From the NCBI GenBank assembly GCA_934486615.1, contig CAKSQO010000005.1:62001-126000 (forward strand): a stretch of 64,000 nt of DNA, written 5' to 3'. Under the pieces are notes generated by a model. That model did no database searches. It was given only the letters and a program-made list of their open reading frames with translations, and was not told where the DNA came from. Positions 1-7,900 of the stretch are shown here, piece after piece. Position numbers and translations under genes: made by a program. The DNA comes from an uncultured Eubacteriales bacterium (GTDB lineage Bacteria > Bacillota > Clostridia > Oscillospirales > Acutalibacteraceae). How positions within the stretch are numbered: position 1 is the first letter of the stretch; each line of letters starts with the position of its first letter.

Positions 1-1542
1 GATGAGGAAATCGGACGTGTTCGAGTGCGTCTTGCCCCAGCCGATGTGGATTCCCGCATAGAGCACGGTCACCACGCACAGCGCGCTTATCGCCGTCTGC
101 CAGAAGCGGGTCGAGCGCATATTTATCGTGTGTATGCGCTTGCCGAGGGTCGCCTTTCTGCGCTTTTTGAAGCCCTTGCGCAGCTTGAGGATAATAAGCA
201 TGGCGACAAGCGAGACTATCGCGAGCGCGCACTCTATCCAAAAGCGGACGGTGTAGTATTCGAGGTTCGGGTCGTCGGTGTTGGCGTTTTTGAATATGCC
301 GAAGCTCGAGAAGCCGTCCTCGACCGTGTGCACGCTCGGCATAAGCCCGACCGCGAGCGTTATCGCGACGGTTATACCGAGGCTCCAGCGGAACGCGCTG
401 ACCCAGTCTATGTCGGGCTCTTCAAGCGCCTGAGCGGAGACGAGCGCCATGATAAGTATCGGCATATAGAACCAACGCGCGTAATAGGAATAGTTAAAGA
501 CGTAGAACGCGCTGTTGAGAAACGGCACGAGCGCCATAACAAGGCAGGTGGTGAGTATGCGCTTTTGCCATGTGCACTTTTTGTTCTGCAGCCACGCGAT
601 AACGCCGGTCATACCTATAAGAGGCAGCCAGGCACTCATCGACGACCACTGGAACTCGTTGTTCGGGAAGAACACAAGTCTTGCGGGGTTGTCGGGCGGG
701 AAGAACATCGACTGCAGAATGTTATAAAACACCTGCTTTTCATTATAAATAAGAGCGTCCCAGCCGACGAGGTAGCCGTTTACGCGCGACATACCGCTTA
801 TTGCAAGGAAGGACGGCAGCAGTATCGCCGCCGCTGTCATCACGCCGATGACGGCCTCGAGAGCGATCCAGCCGAAGCGCTTGAGGGTCATCTTCCACGC
901 GTGCGAGACGACCTTGATGAACCAGTAGATTATGCAGAACACGACCATTCCGCAGAAGAAGAAATAGTTGCTTATCGCGCATATCGCGACCGCCGCCGCG
1001 AAAAGTCCGCGCCTGTTTTCGGTCACAAGCAGCTCAAAAGCAAGCAGCAGCACGGGGAAGAAAACTATCGCTTCGTGGAAGTGGTTGAAGAACACATTGT
1101 AGACCGAGAAGCCCGAAAACGCATACAGCAGCGCGCCGAACAGCGCGGCGTAGGTCGTGCGCGTAAAGCGCCGCATATAGCAGTAAGCCGTAAGCGAGGC
1201 GCAGGCGAACTTGAGCATAAGCAGCGGGCCCATAAGGTAGGGCACGGCGGCGCTCGGGAACAGCAGCGTCAGCCAGAAGAACGGGCTGCCCAGCATATAG
1301 AAGCTGTATGACCCGATAAAGTTTGCGCCCAGGTCGGTGTTCCAGTTCCAGCCGATGTTACCGCTGCGCACCGCGTCGTGAGCGAGCCGATAAAACGGTA
1401 TCTGTTGGACGTTGAAGTCGCCGTAGTACAGGAAATAGCCGCGGTCAAGCACCATATACATTCCGAGGAATATGCCCGACAGCAGCAGCCCGAGCAGGAA
1501 CGCCTGAAGATAGCGTTCCTTTTGTTTCGCAGCAAGCAGCAT
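1..1542 (-). CDS. YfhO-family multi-pass membrane protein (3' part beyond left edge)
   Basis: The reading frame is open to the window edge: 514 codons are present and the C-terminus is missing. The ATG at 1542 is preceded by GGAGGG. The visible product is almost all hydrophobic helices, with a first TM at about residues 13-31 followed by an extracytoplasmic stretch containing YYGDFNVQQIPF. That resembles the YfhO/GT-C-like signature placed between TM1 and TM2. YfhO proteins act in glycosylation of cell-wall polymers with polyprenyl-phosphate sugars; that role is family knowledge, not shown here. Full-length members have about 850 residues, so roughly 60 percent is present. It diverges from the HD nucleotidase gene. 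A lipid-linked glycosyltransferase of the ArnT/PMT type would be the alternative. Confidence 0.8.
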   Translation of the reverse strand, partial: MLLAAKQKERYLQAFLLGLLLSGIFLGMYMVLDRGYFLYYGDFNVQQIPFYRLAHDAVRSGNIGWNWNTDLGANFIGSYSFYMLGSPFFWLTLLFPSAAVPYLMGPLLMLKFACASLTAYCYMRRFTRTTYAALFGALLYAFSGFSVYNVFFNHFHEAIVFFPVLLLAFELLVTENRRGLFAAAVAICAISNYFFFCGMVVFCIIYWFIKVVSHAWKMTLKRFGWIALEAVIGVMTAAAILLPSFLAISGMSRVNGYLVGWDALIYNEKQVFYNILQSMFFPPDNPARLVFFPNNEFQWSSMSAWLPLIGMTGVIAWLQNKKCTWQKRILTTCLVMALVPFLNSAFYVFNYSYYARWFYMPILIMALVSAQALEEPDIDWVSAFRWSLGITVAITLAVGLMPSVHTVEDGFSSFGIFKNANTDDPNLEYYTVRFWIECALAIVSLVAMLIILKLRKGFKKRRKATLGKRIHTINMRSTRFWQTAISALCVVTVLYAGIHIGWGKTHSNTSDFLI

Positions 1543-1572
1543 TTGTTTCCCTCCGCAAAAAACATTGGTTTT

Positions 1573-1605
1573 GTTGAAAAAGAACGAAAAAAGTTCCTTT
1601 TCAAC
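1573..1605. promoter_or_regulatory. 13-bp inverted repeat in the divergent yfhO/HD spacer
   Basis: The arms GTTGAAAAAGAAC (1573-1585) and GTTCCTTTTCAAC (1593-1605) are complementary except for one position and are separated by 7 A-rich bases. They lie inside the predicted 5' leader of the yfhO-like gene, just downstream of a minus-strand TATAAT (complement of 1621-1626). They could be an operator or an RNA hairpin. There is no U-tract, so a terminator is unlikely. Confidence 0.5.
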
Positions 1606-1613
1606 ATTGTTGA

Positions 1614-1643
1614 TTGACTTATTATACCAAATGCCGCTATAAT
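1614..1643 (+). promoter_or_regulatory. Sigma-A promoter of the HD nucleotidase gene
   Basis: TTGACT at 1614-1619 and TATAAT at 1638-1643 are separated by 18 bp, 47 bp before the start codon. A minus-strand TATAAT at 1621-1626 overlaps it, so the two divergent promoters probably interfere. Confidence 0.6.
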
Positions 1644-1690
1644 AATAAAGACGAAATTTGTAAACTTTTTAAAAACTCGGAGGTTCTTTT

Positions 1691-2275
1691 ATGCCAAGCA
1701 ATTTTTACGCCGTCCTCGGCCGTATGAAATATATAAACCGCTGGGGGCTTATGCGCTCGGTAAGAAACGAAAATCTGAGCGAGCACTGCCTTGACACGGC
1801 GTTCTTCGCGCATATGCTTGTTATTATACATAATAAGAAGTTCGGCGGTACGCTTTCACCCGAGCACGCGGCGGTGTGCGCGATGTTTCACGATGCAAGC
1901 GAGATAATCACGGGCGATATGCCCACTCCCGTCAAGTATTTCAACCCCGAGATACGCTCGGCCTACAAGACCGCCGAGAGCGCCGCTCAGGCAAAGCTCG
2001 CGTCCTATCTGCCCGACGAGTTTCGTGAGGACATCACGCAGTATATCGAGTTTGAAAGCCGTGAACCCGACTATGCCCCGTTTGTCAAAGCGGCCGATAA
2101 GCTCAGCGCCCTTGCCAAGTGCATTGAGGAGCGCGGAATGGGAAACCGCGAGTTCAAGGACGCGGAGCAGAAAACGCGCGGGGCGATACATGCGCTGAAT
2201 CTTCCCGCCGCAGAATACTTCCTTGACGAGTTTATGGACGCGTTTGCGCTCACTCTCGACGAGCAGGGTCAGTAA
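1691..2275 (+). CDS. HD-domain 5'-deoxynucleotidase, YfbR type
   Basis: 194 residues, the usual size of YfbR, which dephosphorylates deoxynucleoside 5'-monophosphates in the cytosol. Landmarks are INRWGLMRSVRNENLSEH near residue 17 (metal-binding His), MFHDASEIITGDMPTPVKYF near residue 64 (the HD pair plus the substrate loop), and a later KAADKLSALAKCIEE helix carrying the last metal Asp. The match to E. coli YfbR is close along the whole length. The start is set by GGAGG 7-11 bases upstream. It is monocistronic, with its own promoter and divergent from the yfhO-like gene. Confidence 0.9.
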   Translation: MPSNFYAVLGRMKYINRWGLMRSVRNENLSEHCLDTAFFAHMLVIIHNKKFGGTLSPEHAAVCAMFHDASEIITGDMPTPVKYFNPEIRSAYKTAESAAQAKLASYLPDEFREDITQYIEFESREPDYAPFVKAADKLSALAKCIEERGMGNREFKDAEQKTRGAIHALNLPAAEYFLDEFMDAFALTLDEQGQ

Positions 2276-2344
2276 TTTTGTAGAATATTTATAATCGGTG
2301 TTGTGTAATTATCACAAATTTTATGTTCCTTTACCAATAACCTA

Positions 2345-2373
2345 TTTACAAATCGGCTGCATTATGGTAGTAT
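2345..2373 (+). promoter_or_regulatory. Sigma-A promoter of the CBM9-like surface protein gene
   Basis: TTTACA at 2345-2350 and TAGTAT at 2368-2373 with a 17-bp spacer. A small GC hairpin (GCGCG...CGCGC, about 2395-2410) lies in the leader, followed by a GGAGGG site before the ATG at 2438. Confidence 0.55.
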
Positions 2374-2437
2374 TCATATAGTCTCATATGCTATGCGCGC
2401 GGATTCGCGCCTGCGAGAATACTGGAGGGTATGAACT

Positions 2438-3682
2438 ATGAAAAAATTTTTTAAAAGAGCAGTGTCGCTTGCCGCTGCGGTAAGCGTTTTTGCGCTTTCG
2501 GCTTTGTCGGCAAGCGCAAAGTATCCGAATGACAGGCTTAAAGTCAGAGTCCCGCATGCTTCCACCGCGCCTAATCTCGACGACGGCGGAAAGAAGGATG
2601 CGTGCTACAGCAATGCAGAGAAGCTGAAGTTTGCTACTTTCCTCGGTGCGGGAAAGGGCGAGTTTGCCAGGCACGAGGCTTACACCGTTTGGAACGGCAA
2701 CGCTGTTTACATCTGGGCAAAGGTTTATGATTCCACCAAGTGCGACGATAACTACGGCGCAAACAATTATGTCGGCGAAAGCTTCCATACCGACTGCCTT
2801 GAGCTCTATGTCGACTACACATTTGAGCTTTCGGGCAGCGTTAGGGACAGCAACAAGCTCACCGCTCAGCTGCGCGTAAATCCTGATTATGACGACACTC
2901 TGCCCAGATCGGGTGCGGGTCAGGATCAGGCGCTTATACAGTATTATAAGAAGCTCGGCGCGCCCTACTTCAGCGCCAAGACCGACGCAAAGTCCAGCCT
3001 GCCTGCAATGAGCGATGTGCTCGGAATCAAGCAGGAAAAGAGCCGCGCCGTAGTTACCCGCGATTCCGACGGTTATATCGTTGAGCTGAAGCTCAACCAC
3101 GGCGGTTGGGCGTCTAAGAATATCGGCTTAGCCATGCAGATCCAGGACCACAACGTCAAGAACGGTAAGGATATGGACGAAGAGAAGTATGCTCTGCGCC
3201 CCGGCTTTGACTATTTCAATACCGCAAATCTTGAGCATTTCGTTCTCGAGGGCTACACTCCCTCGGCCGAGTATGAGAACTGGGTCAAGGAATCCGCTGC
3301 AGCCGCTTCGTCGAAGGCCGCGCTCACATCGAGCCGTAACGTTTCGTCTGGCAAGCCTGCAAGCTCCGCAGCAGGCGGTGCTTCCGCCTCTGTTCCCGGC
3401 AGCACTTCGTCCATTCCGAACTCCATAACTCCCGAAATGTCCGAGTTTGTCGAGAGCAATAAGAACGCTGCTTCGGCTTCCAAGGCGGGCAACACGTCCT
3501 CTAAGGCGACCGAAAACAAGGGCGAGGCGAAGGATGCTTCCGCGCCCGCCGAAAACAGCGGACTGCCCGTCTGGGCTATCGTACTGATAGTCGTGGGCGG
3601 CGTGATAGTCGTGGGCGGAATTGCCGCCGCAGCGATCGTCCTTACCAAAAAGAAGGGCGCTGCTCCCAAGGACGACGAATAA
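2438..3682 (+). CDS. Secreted, membrane-anchored CBM9-like sugar-binding protein
   Basis: 414 residues. Residues 1-27 are a signal peptide ending SASA-K. Residues 30-280 form a beta-rich domain with the order seen in CBM9/DOMON-like modules: a YTVWNGNAVYIWAKVYD strand, a DCLELYVD motif, then GYIVELKL near the end. Residues 285-370 are a Ser/Ala/Lys-rich linker. A single TM (about 377-400, GLPVWAIVLIVVGG) is followed by a short Lys-rich tail. It is therefore probably displayed outside the cell and anchored by its C-terminus. No catalytic module is visible, so a binding or sensory role is inferred. Strong RBS GGAGGG; terminator immediately downstream. Confidence 0.75.
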   Translation: MKKFFKRAVSLAAAVSVFALSALSASAKYPNDRLKVRVPHASTAPNLDDGGKKDACYSNAEKLKFATFLGAGKGEFARHEAYTVWNGNAVYIWAKVYDSTKCDDNYGANNYVGESFHTDCLELYVDYTFELSGSVRDSNKLTAQLRVNPDYDDTLPRSGAGQDQALIQYYKKLGAPYFSAKTDAKSSLPAMSDVLGIKQEKSRAVVTRDSDGYIVELKLNHGGWASKNIGLAMQIQDHNVKNGKDMDEEKYALRPGFDYFNTANLEHFVLEGYTPSAEYENWVKESAAAASSKAALTSSRNVSSGKPASSAAGGASASVPGSTSSIPNSITPEMSEFVESNKNAASASKAGNTSSKATENKGEAKDASAPAENSGLPVWAIVLIVVGGVIVVGGIAAAAIVLTKKKGAAPKDDE

Positions 3683-3728
3683 ATAACGAATAAGCGGCTG
3701 ACGGCTTTAAGCTGCTCCGAAACTTCAT

Positions 3729-3771
3729 GGCTGCTCTGTGTGACCGAAAGGCTCGCTCGGAGCAGCCTTTT
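3729..3771 (+). terminator. Intrinsic terminator after the CBM9-like gene
   Basis: GGCTGCTC (3729-3736) pairs with GAGCAGCC (3760-3767) and is followed by TTTT. Confidence 0.7.
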
Positions 3772-3841
3772 GGCGAAGTACGGATAAAACGGTGCCTGCG
3801 GGCGCGACCGAAAAGTGAGTTCACGGCCGAGAAAGTGTGCT

Positions 3842-3990
3842 CAACCGGGACGAACGCGACCGGGACGAACGCGACCGGGACGAACGCAGCCGAGACGAAC
3901 GCGGCCGAGCGGGTTGCGGCATCCTGCTGTTTGGCAGCGTTTCGCCGCCGCTCACTTCGCACTCCGCACTTCGCACTTCGCACTCCGCAC
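3842..3990. repeat. Two short tandem repeats (15-bp and 7-bp periods)
   Basis: At about 3842-3909 the 15-bp unit CCGGGACGAACGCGA is repeated four times, the last copies diverging. At 3953-3990 the 7-bp unit CACTTCG/CACTCCG is repeated five times. The overlapping open frames on both strands are explained by the repeats. The rest of the 565-bp gap (3683-4247) holds a terminator at its left end and a promoter at its right end; no gene is visible. Confidence 0.8.
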
Positions 3991-4117
3991 AAAACAGCCG
4001 CCCGCCGTGTCTGCCGCTGCGGCTGTCAAAACCGCGGCGGGCGGGCAATCGGTACAGCTTGCTGCACATCCGCACCGCTGCGCATGTCACAAAAAGCACA
4101 TGAGAGAAATGTTTGGC

Positions 4118-4146
4118 TTGATATTGCTGCCGAAATAGAGTAAAAT
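4118..4146 (+). promoter_or_regulatory. Sigma-A promoter of the RING/zinc-ribbon membrane protein gene
   Basis: TTGATA (4118-4123), 17-bp spacer, TAAAAT (4141-4146). The leader carries a hairpin with GCCCGAC/GTCGGGC arms at about 4198-4217 that is not followed by a U-tract. Confidence 0.65.
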
Positions 4147-4247
4147 ATTATAAACCGAGCTGCCGACCGATCAGGCGGCTCTCACGGCCGCAAAGCGCCC
4201 GACTTGCGGGTCGGGCCGCGCTTAATAAAAAACGAGGATAACCGTTT

Positions 4248-5351
4248 ATGGCGAACAAAGAAAAACATTGCGCTTTTTGCAAAGCGATACTTTTTGACGA
4301 CGATGACGTAGTCTATTGCCCTGAGTGCGGCGCTCCGCATCACCGCGAGTGCTACAACTCGCTCGGCCACTGCGCGCGCATTGAGCTGCACGGCGTCGCC
4401 GACCCTTACGAGGACCCGTCATCCGACAGCGATAACGCGTCCGAGAGCGGCTCGGCCGACAACGGAGCGAACCGCGGCGACCGTGCTGACGGCGGCGACG
4501 GCTCCGATTACGGCAACAACGACAGTGACGGCGCGGGCTACGACAACAATTCCGCTTACGGCGCGCCGCCGTTTGGCTCATATCAGCAAAACGCGCCCGC
4601 GTCAAAGCGCTGCCCCAACTGCGGCAGAGAGTGCGCGCCCGATATGCAGTTTTGTCCCTATTGCGGCACGAGCTTCGGCGATAATCCGCAGGGTCAACCG
4701 CAGCCAAACGTCAATATGTTCGGCGCGGCCGTCGACCCCTACGGCGGAGTTGACCCCAACGACACTATCGAGGACGTAAAAGTCAGCGACGTCGCGGCTT
4801 TTGTTTGCGTCAATACTCCGCGATATATCCCGAAGTTCAAATCAATTTCGGTCCGCAGGAGCAAGCGCGGCTGGAACTGGTCGGGCTTTATCTTCTCGTA
4901 CCTGTGGCTCTTTTTCAGAAAATGCTGGGTCGAGGGGATTGTCGCTCTCGTAAGCTCGTTTGTTTCGTTTTTTATGACGGCGCCGCTTATGATTGCCTAC
5001 AGCAGCGCCATTCAGCCGTATCTCAGCACCGCAGGCTCGTTTAACAGCGGCGAGATGACAGCCGCGATGATGAAAGCGCTTTCTTCCGCGGGAACGGGAA
5101 TGTGGGCGCTGTTCATCGCCGGCGCGCTGCTCAGTCTGCTGACTCACTTATTCGTCGGACTGCGCGGAGACATCATCTATATGCGCCACGCGCTGACAAA
5201 AATCAAAAAAATCTCGGCCGACAGCCTGCTTGACGATCGCCAGGCGATGATAGTCAAGGCGGGCGGAGTCAATATTTTCGTTGTGCTGATTGTCTTTTAC
5301 GGAGCGAAACTTATACAGAATTTGGTCCTGCAAATGCTTATGGCACTTTGA
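4248..5351 (+). CDS. RING-like / zinc-ribbon / DUF2628-type membrane protein
   Basis: 367 residues. The N-terminus (residues 8-48) has the CxxC...CxxC-H-HxxC ligand pattern of prokaryotic RING-finger family 1. A disordered Ser/Asp/Gly/Asn-rich stretch (about 55-115) leads to a second zinc ribbon, CPNCGRECAPDMQFCPYCG (about 122-140). The C-terminal half (about 200-365) has a WNWSGFIFSYLWLFFRKC segment and three to four hydrophobic helices typical of DUF2628 proteins. It is probably an inner-membrane protein with cytosolic zinc modules; its biochemical role is unknown. It lies 69 bp upstream of galU with no terminator between, so co-transcription is likely. Confidence 0.75.
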   Translation: MANKEKHCAFCKAILFDDDDVVYCPECGAPHHRECYNSLGHCARIELHGVADPYEDPSSDSDNASESGSADNGANRGDRADGGDGSDYGNNDSDGAGYDNNSAYGAPPFGSYQQNAPASKRCPNCGRECAPDMQFCPYCGTSFGDNPQGQPQPNVNMFGAAVDPYGGVDPNDTIEDVKVSDVAAFVCVNTPRYIPKFKSISVRRSKRGWNWSGFIFSYLWLFFRKCWVEGIVALVSSFVSFFMTAPLMIAYSSAIQPYLSTAGSFNSGEMTAAMMKALSSAGTGMWALFIAGALLSLLTHLFVGLRGDIIYMRHALTKIKKISADSLLDDRQAMIVKAGGVNIFVVLIVFYGAKLIQNLVLQMLMAL

Positions 5352-5420
5352 AGCAGCCCTGCGCTGTCTTATAAAACAAAAGGGTTCCCGATTCACACCC
5401 GAAAAATACGGAGGTCTCCT

Positions 5421-6296
5421 ATGTCTGTGAAGGTAAGAAAGGCTGTAATCCCCGCAGCGGGGCTGGGCACGCGCGTGCTCCCGATAACAAAATCCATGCC
5501 TAAGGAAATGCTGCCGATAGTCGACAAGCCCGCTATACAGTATATTGTCGAAGAAGCTGTCGCCGCAGGTATCGAGGATATTCTCGTTGTCACGGGGCGC
5601 GGCAAAAACCTCATTGAGGATCATTTCGACCACTCCTACGAGCTTGAGGACGTGCTGCGCCGCAAGGGGCGCGACGCCGTGGCCGACCGGGTCGCCGCGC
5701 TCGCAAGCCTCGCCAACATTCACTACGTCCGTCAGCATCAGCCCAAGGGGCTCGGCCACGCGATAATGGCCGCGCGCACCTTTGTCGGCGACGAGCCGTT
5801 CGCGGTGCTCTACGGCGACGACGTCATTATGTCCGAGCAATCGGTCATCGGCCAGCTCTGCGAGCAGTACGACCGCTTCGGCAAGGGCGTTGTCGGCGTA
5901 AAGGAAGTGCCCGAGGAGGACGTTGTGCGCTATTGCTCGCTGAAGGTCGACGCCATCGAGGATAAGCTGTTTGCCGTCTCGGACATAATCGAAAAGCCGC
6001 GCCGCGAGCAGATATACTCCTGCTATTCGATACTCGGCCGATGCATTCTGCCGCCGAAGATTTTCGATCTGCTCGACAACACCGCCCCCGGAACGAACGG
6101 CGAAATCCAGCTGACCGACGCGATGGCCGAGCTGTCGCGGCAGGACGGAATGATAGCCCTCGACTTTGACGGTATCCATTACGATATGGGTAACAAGCTG
6201 TGCATTATGAAAGCGCAGATCGAGGTCGCGCTCAAAAACCCCGACTTCGGCGACGAATTCAGAGCGTATCTGAAGGAATTTGCAAAAACGCTTTAA
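5421..6296 (+). CDS. galU: UTP--glucose-1-phosphate uridylyltransferase
   Basis: 291 residues, normal length. It makes UDP-glucose from UTP and glucose 1-phosphate for cell-wall and capsule polymers. The N-terminal nucleotide-binding signature PAAGLGTRVLPITKSMPKEM is intact, followed by the DKPAIQYIVEEA helix, LGHAIMAAR, and the GDD metal site (YGDDVIM). RBS GGAGG in CGGAGGTCTCCT. It is probably read from the promoter upstream of the RING/zinc-ribbon gene and ends at a strong terminator. Confidence 0.95.
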   Translation: MSVKVRKAVIPAAGLGTRVLPITKSMPKEMLPIVDKPAIQYIVEEAVAAGIEDILVVTGRGKNLIEDHFDHSYELEDVLRRKGRDAVADRVAALASLANIHYVRQHQPKGLGHAIMAARTFVGDEPFAVLYGDDVIMSEQSVIGQLCEQYDRFGKGVVGVKEVPEEDVVRYCSLKVDAIEDKLFAVSDIIEKPRREQIYSCYSILGRCILPPKIFDLLDNTAPGTNGEIQLTDAMAELSRQDGMIALDFDGIHYDMGNKLCIMKAQIEVALKNPDFGDEFRAYLKEFAKTL

Positions 6297-6315
6297 TATT
6301 TTCTGCGAAATTTAA

Positions 6316-6360
6316 GCAGCCCGTCGGCTTAGTCTTTGGCGGTCGGCGGGCTGCTTTTTT
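6316..6360 (+). terminator. Intrinsic terminator of galU
   Basis: GCAGCCCG (6316-6323) pairs with CGGGCTGC (6347-6354), followed by six T. Confidence 0.85.
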
Positions 6361-6378
6361 GAGAGGAGCAAACCGAAA

Positions 6379-7716
6379 ATGAACGAACGCCCCAAATTTA
6401 TGCTGCGCCTGATGAGCGCGGCCCTTATCGCTGCTATGCTCGCCTCCTGCGGCGGCACGGCGGCTTCATCGTCAAAGGCGGCTTCGTCAAAGAGCGGCTC
6501 GGCGGCGAGCTCGTCCGCTGCTGCGTCCGACGGCTCCGCTTCGGGCGGTGAGTCTGCTGCGGCCTCGTCACGCGCCGAGCTTTCGCCTGAGCTTGCGGCC
6601 ATTGCGCATTATCAGGACCCGAAGCAGACCGCCGAGGGCAACTACAAAAAGTACGGCCACTACGGCAACACGCCCACCGACTACTGCGTTTTAAACGGCG
6701 AGCGCGACGCGTGGACCTGGCCTTATGCGCGCGACTCTATTTGGAACACGCCGATCGGCTCTGACGCTGAGTATTCGCCCGCGGGCTTTACCAAATCCGC
6801 GATGTATATGATCGACGACGAGTATCTTTTCACGACCGACTCGTCAGACCCCGTACTTGAAATTTATAACACCGGAATGGGCAACCGCTGGCCTGCGGAC
6901 TATAAGCAGACGCTCAAAAAAGTCTCTTATACTACATACTGGCCTAAGGGCGTGACCATAGAATCGACTGCGAAGGGCAACACCTGCTCGGCCATATTGC
7001 AGCCCGACGGGCGCTCGATCATCCAGCTGCAGCCGACCTGCCGCGAGTATCCGGACGCCGACCACGTCAACGGCTGGGATCACGGCGCTGTGACCGATAT
7101 CTACGGCGACGGCCGGCTCGGAACGCACTGGGGCAGCGGACTGTCGACCCTCGGCGGCTCGATAAGGCTCGGGGAGCTGACCTCCGACAAGCCGATTCGC
7201 CACGCGCTGAAGTTCGATATTTATGCCGCCTGGTGGATCTATTACAGCGTCGACCTGCCCGGCTACAAGTGGCCTGCCGACCGCGCCGACGGCTATGCGA
7301 ACGAGGAGGGGCACGCGCTCAAATACGCGGGCAAGAATCCGCTGATAGTGCAGGGCTCGCTGTTCGCGCTCGACCCGTCGCTGACCGCGGAGAGCCTGGG
7401 ACTTAAAACAGAGGTGGGCAAAAAGCTGTTCTTTGCGCTGCAAAACTACGGCTGCTATCTCGTCGACGACAGCGCCTGCGACGCGTTCAACCTCTGTGCG
7501 GAGATCGGCGTTGACGCCGAGGTCAAGAATAAGTACGGCTTCTCGCTCAACGGCCACGCCAATTCGCTGTACTCGAGCCTCGACGTTCGCTATTATAAAG
7601 ACCTGATGGCGCTTATGACGAACCTTTCGGTCGTTACCAACAACAGTGAAAAGTCGGTCGGCGGCGGCGGAACTCCCCGCCAGCCCCTCGCCCCCGACCT
7701 CAAAAGTGTGAAGTAA
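6379..7716 (+). CDS. Lipoprotein with an unrecognised IWNTPIG-containing domain
   Basis: 445 residues. The signal peptide carries the lipobox LASC (Cys at about residue 24), followed by an 80-residue Ser/Ala-rich spacer. The globular region (about 105-430) contains YARDSIWNTPIGSDAEY, NGWDHGAVTDIYGDG, GSGLSTLGGSIRLGEL and HALKFDIYAAWW. I recall similar GSGLSxLGGxIRxGEL blocks in secreted proteins of other bacteria, but cannot name a function. The conserved His, Asp and Trp residues would suit carbohydrate or peptide binding; that is a guess. It follows the galU terminator and has its own RBS (GAGGAGC). Confidence 0.7.
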   Translation: MNERPKFMLRLMSAALIAAMLASCGGTAASSSKAASSKSGSAASSSAAASDGSASGGESAAASSRAELSPELAAIAHYQDPKQTAEGNYKKYGHYGNTPTDYCVLNGERDAWTWPYARDSIWNTPIGSDAEYSPAGFTKSAMYMIDDEYLFTTDSSDPVLEIYNTGMGNRWPADYKQTLKKVSYTTYWPKGVTIESTAKGNTCSAILQPDGRSIIQLQPTCREYPDADHVNGWDHGAVTDIYGDGRLGTHWGSGLSTLGGSIRLGELTSDKPIRHALKFDIYAAWWIYYSVDLPGYKWPADRADGYANEEGHALKYAGKNPLIVQGSLFALDPSLTAESLGLKTEVGKKLFFALQNYGCYLVDDSACDAFNLCAEIGVDAEVKNKYGFSLNGHANSLYSSLDVRYYKDLMALMTNLSVVTNNSEKSVGGGGTPRQPLAPDLKSVK

Positions 7717-7730
7717 TTTTACAGAAAACG

Positions 7731-7776
7731 AGCTCTCCGTTTGTGCAGCAAAGCACGAACGGAGAGCTTATTTTTT
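7731..7776 (+). terminator. Intrinsic terminator after the lipoprotein gene
   Basis: AGCTCTCCGTT pairs with AACGGAGAGCT around an inner TGTGC/GCAC stem (7731-7768), followed by a T-rich run. Confidence 0.85.
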
Positions 7777-7900
7777 ATGCTCGGTTATTTACAGCGGGCT
7801 TGTGAGCTTCGCGAAAAAGTACAGGCCGCGCATGAAAGTGACTCCCGAGCGCGGCCGCGGTAAAAGCGGCTTGCCGCTGCTCTTCAAGGAGAGAGGTCGC

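Noticed and set aside
25..1311. 428-codon plus-strand open frame
   Set aside because: It is the antisense shadow of the yfhO-like gene, whose minus-strand translation has clear membrane helices; the plus-strand product is Arg/His-rich without any family.
3727..4143. Several overlapping frames on both strands rich in Arg/Thr or Asp/Arg
   Set aside because: Produced by the 15-bp tandem repeat; the adjacent 7-bp repeat shifts every frame, and none has a ribosome site.
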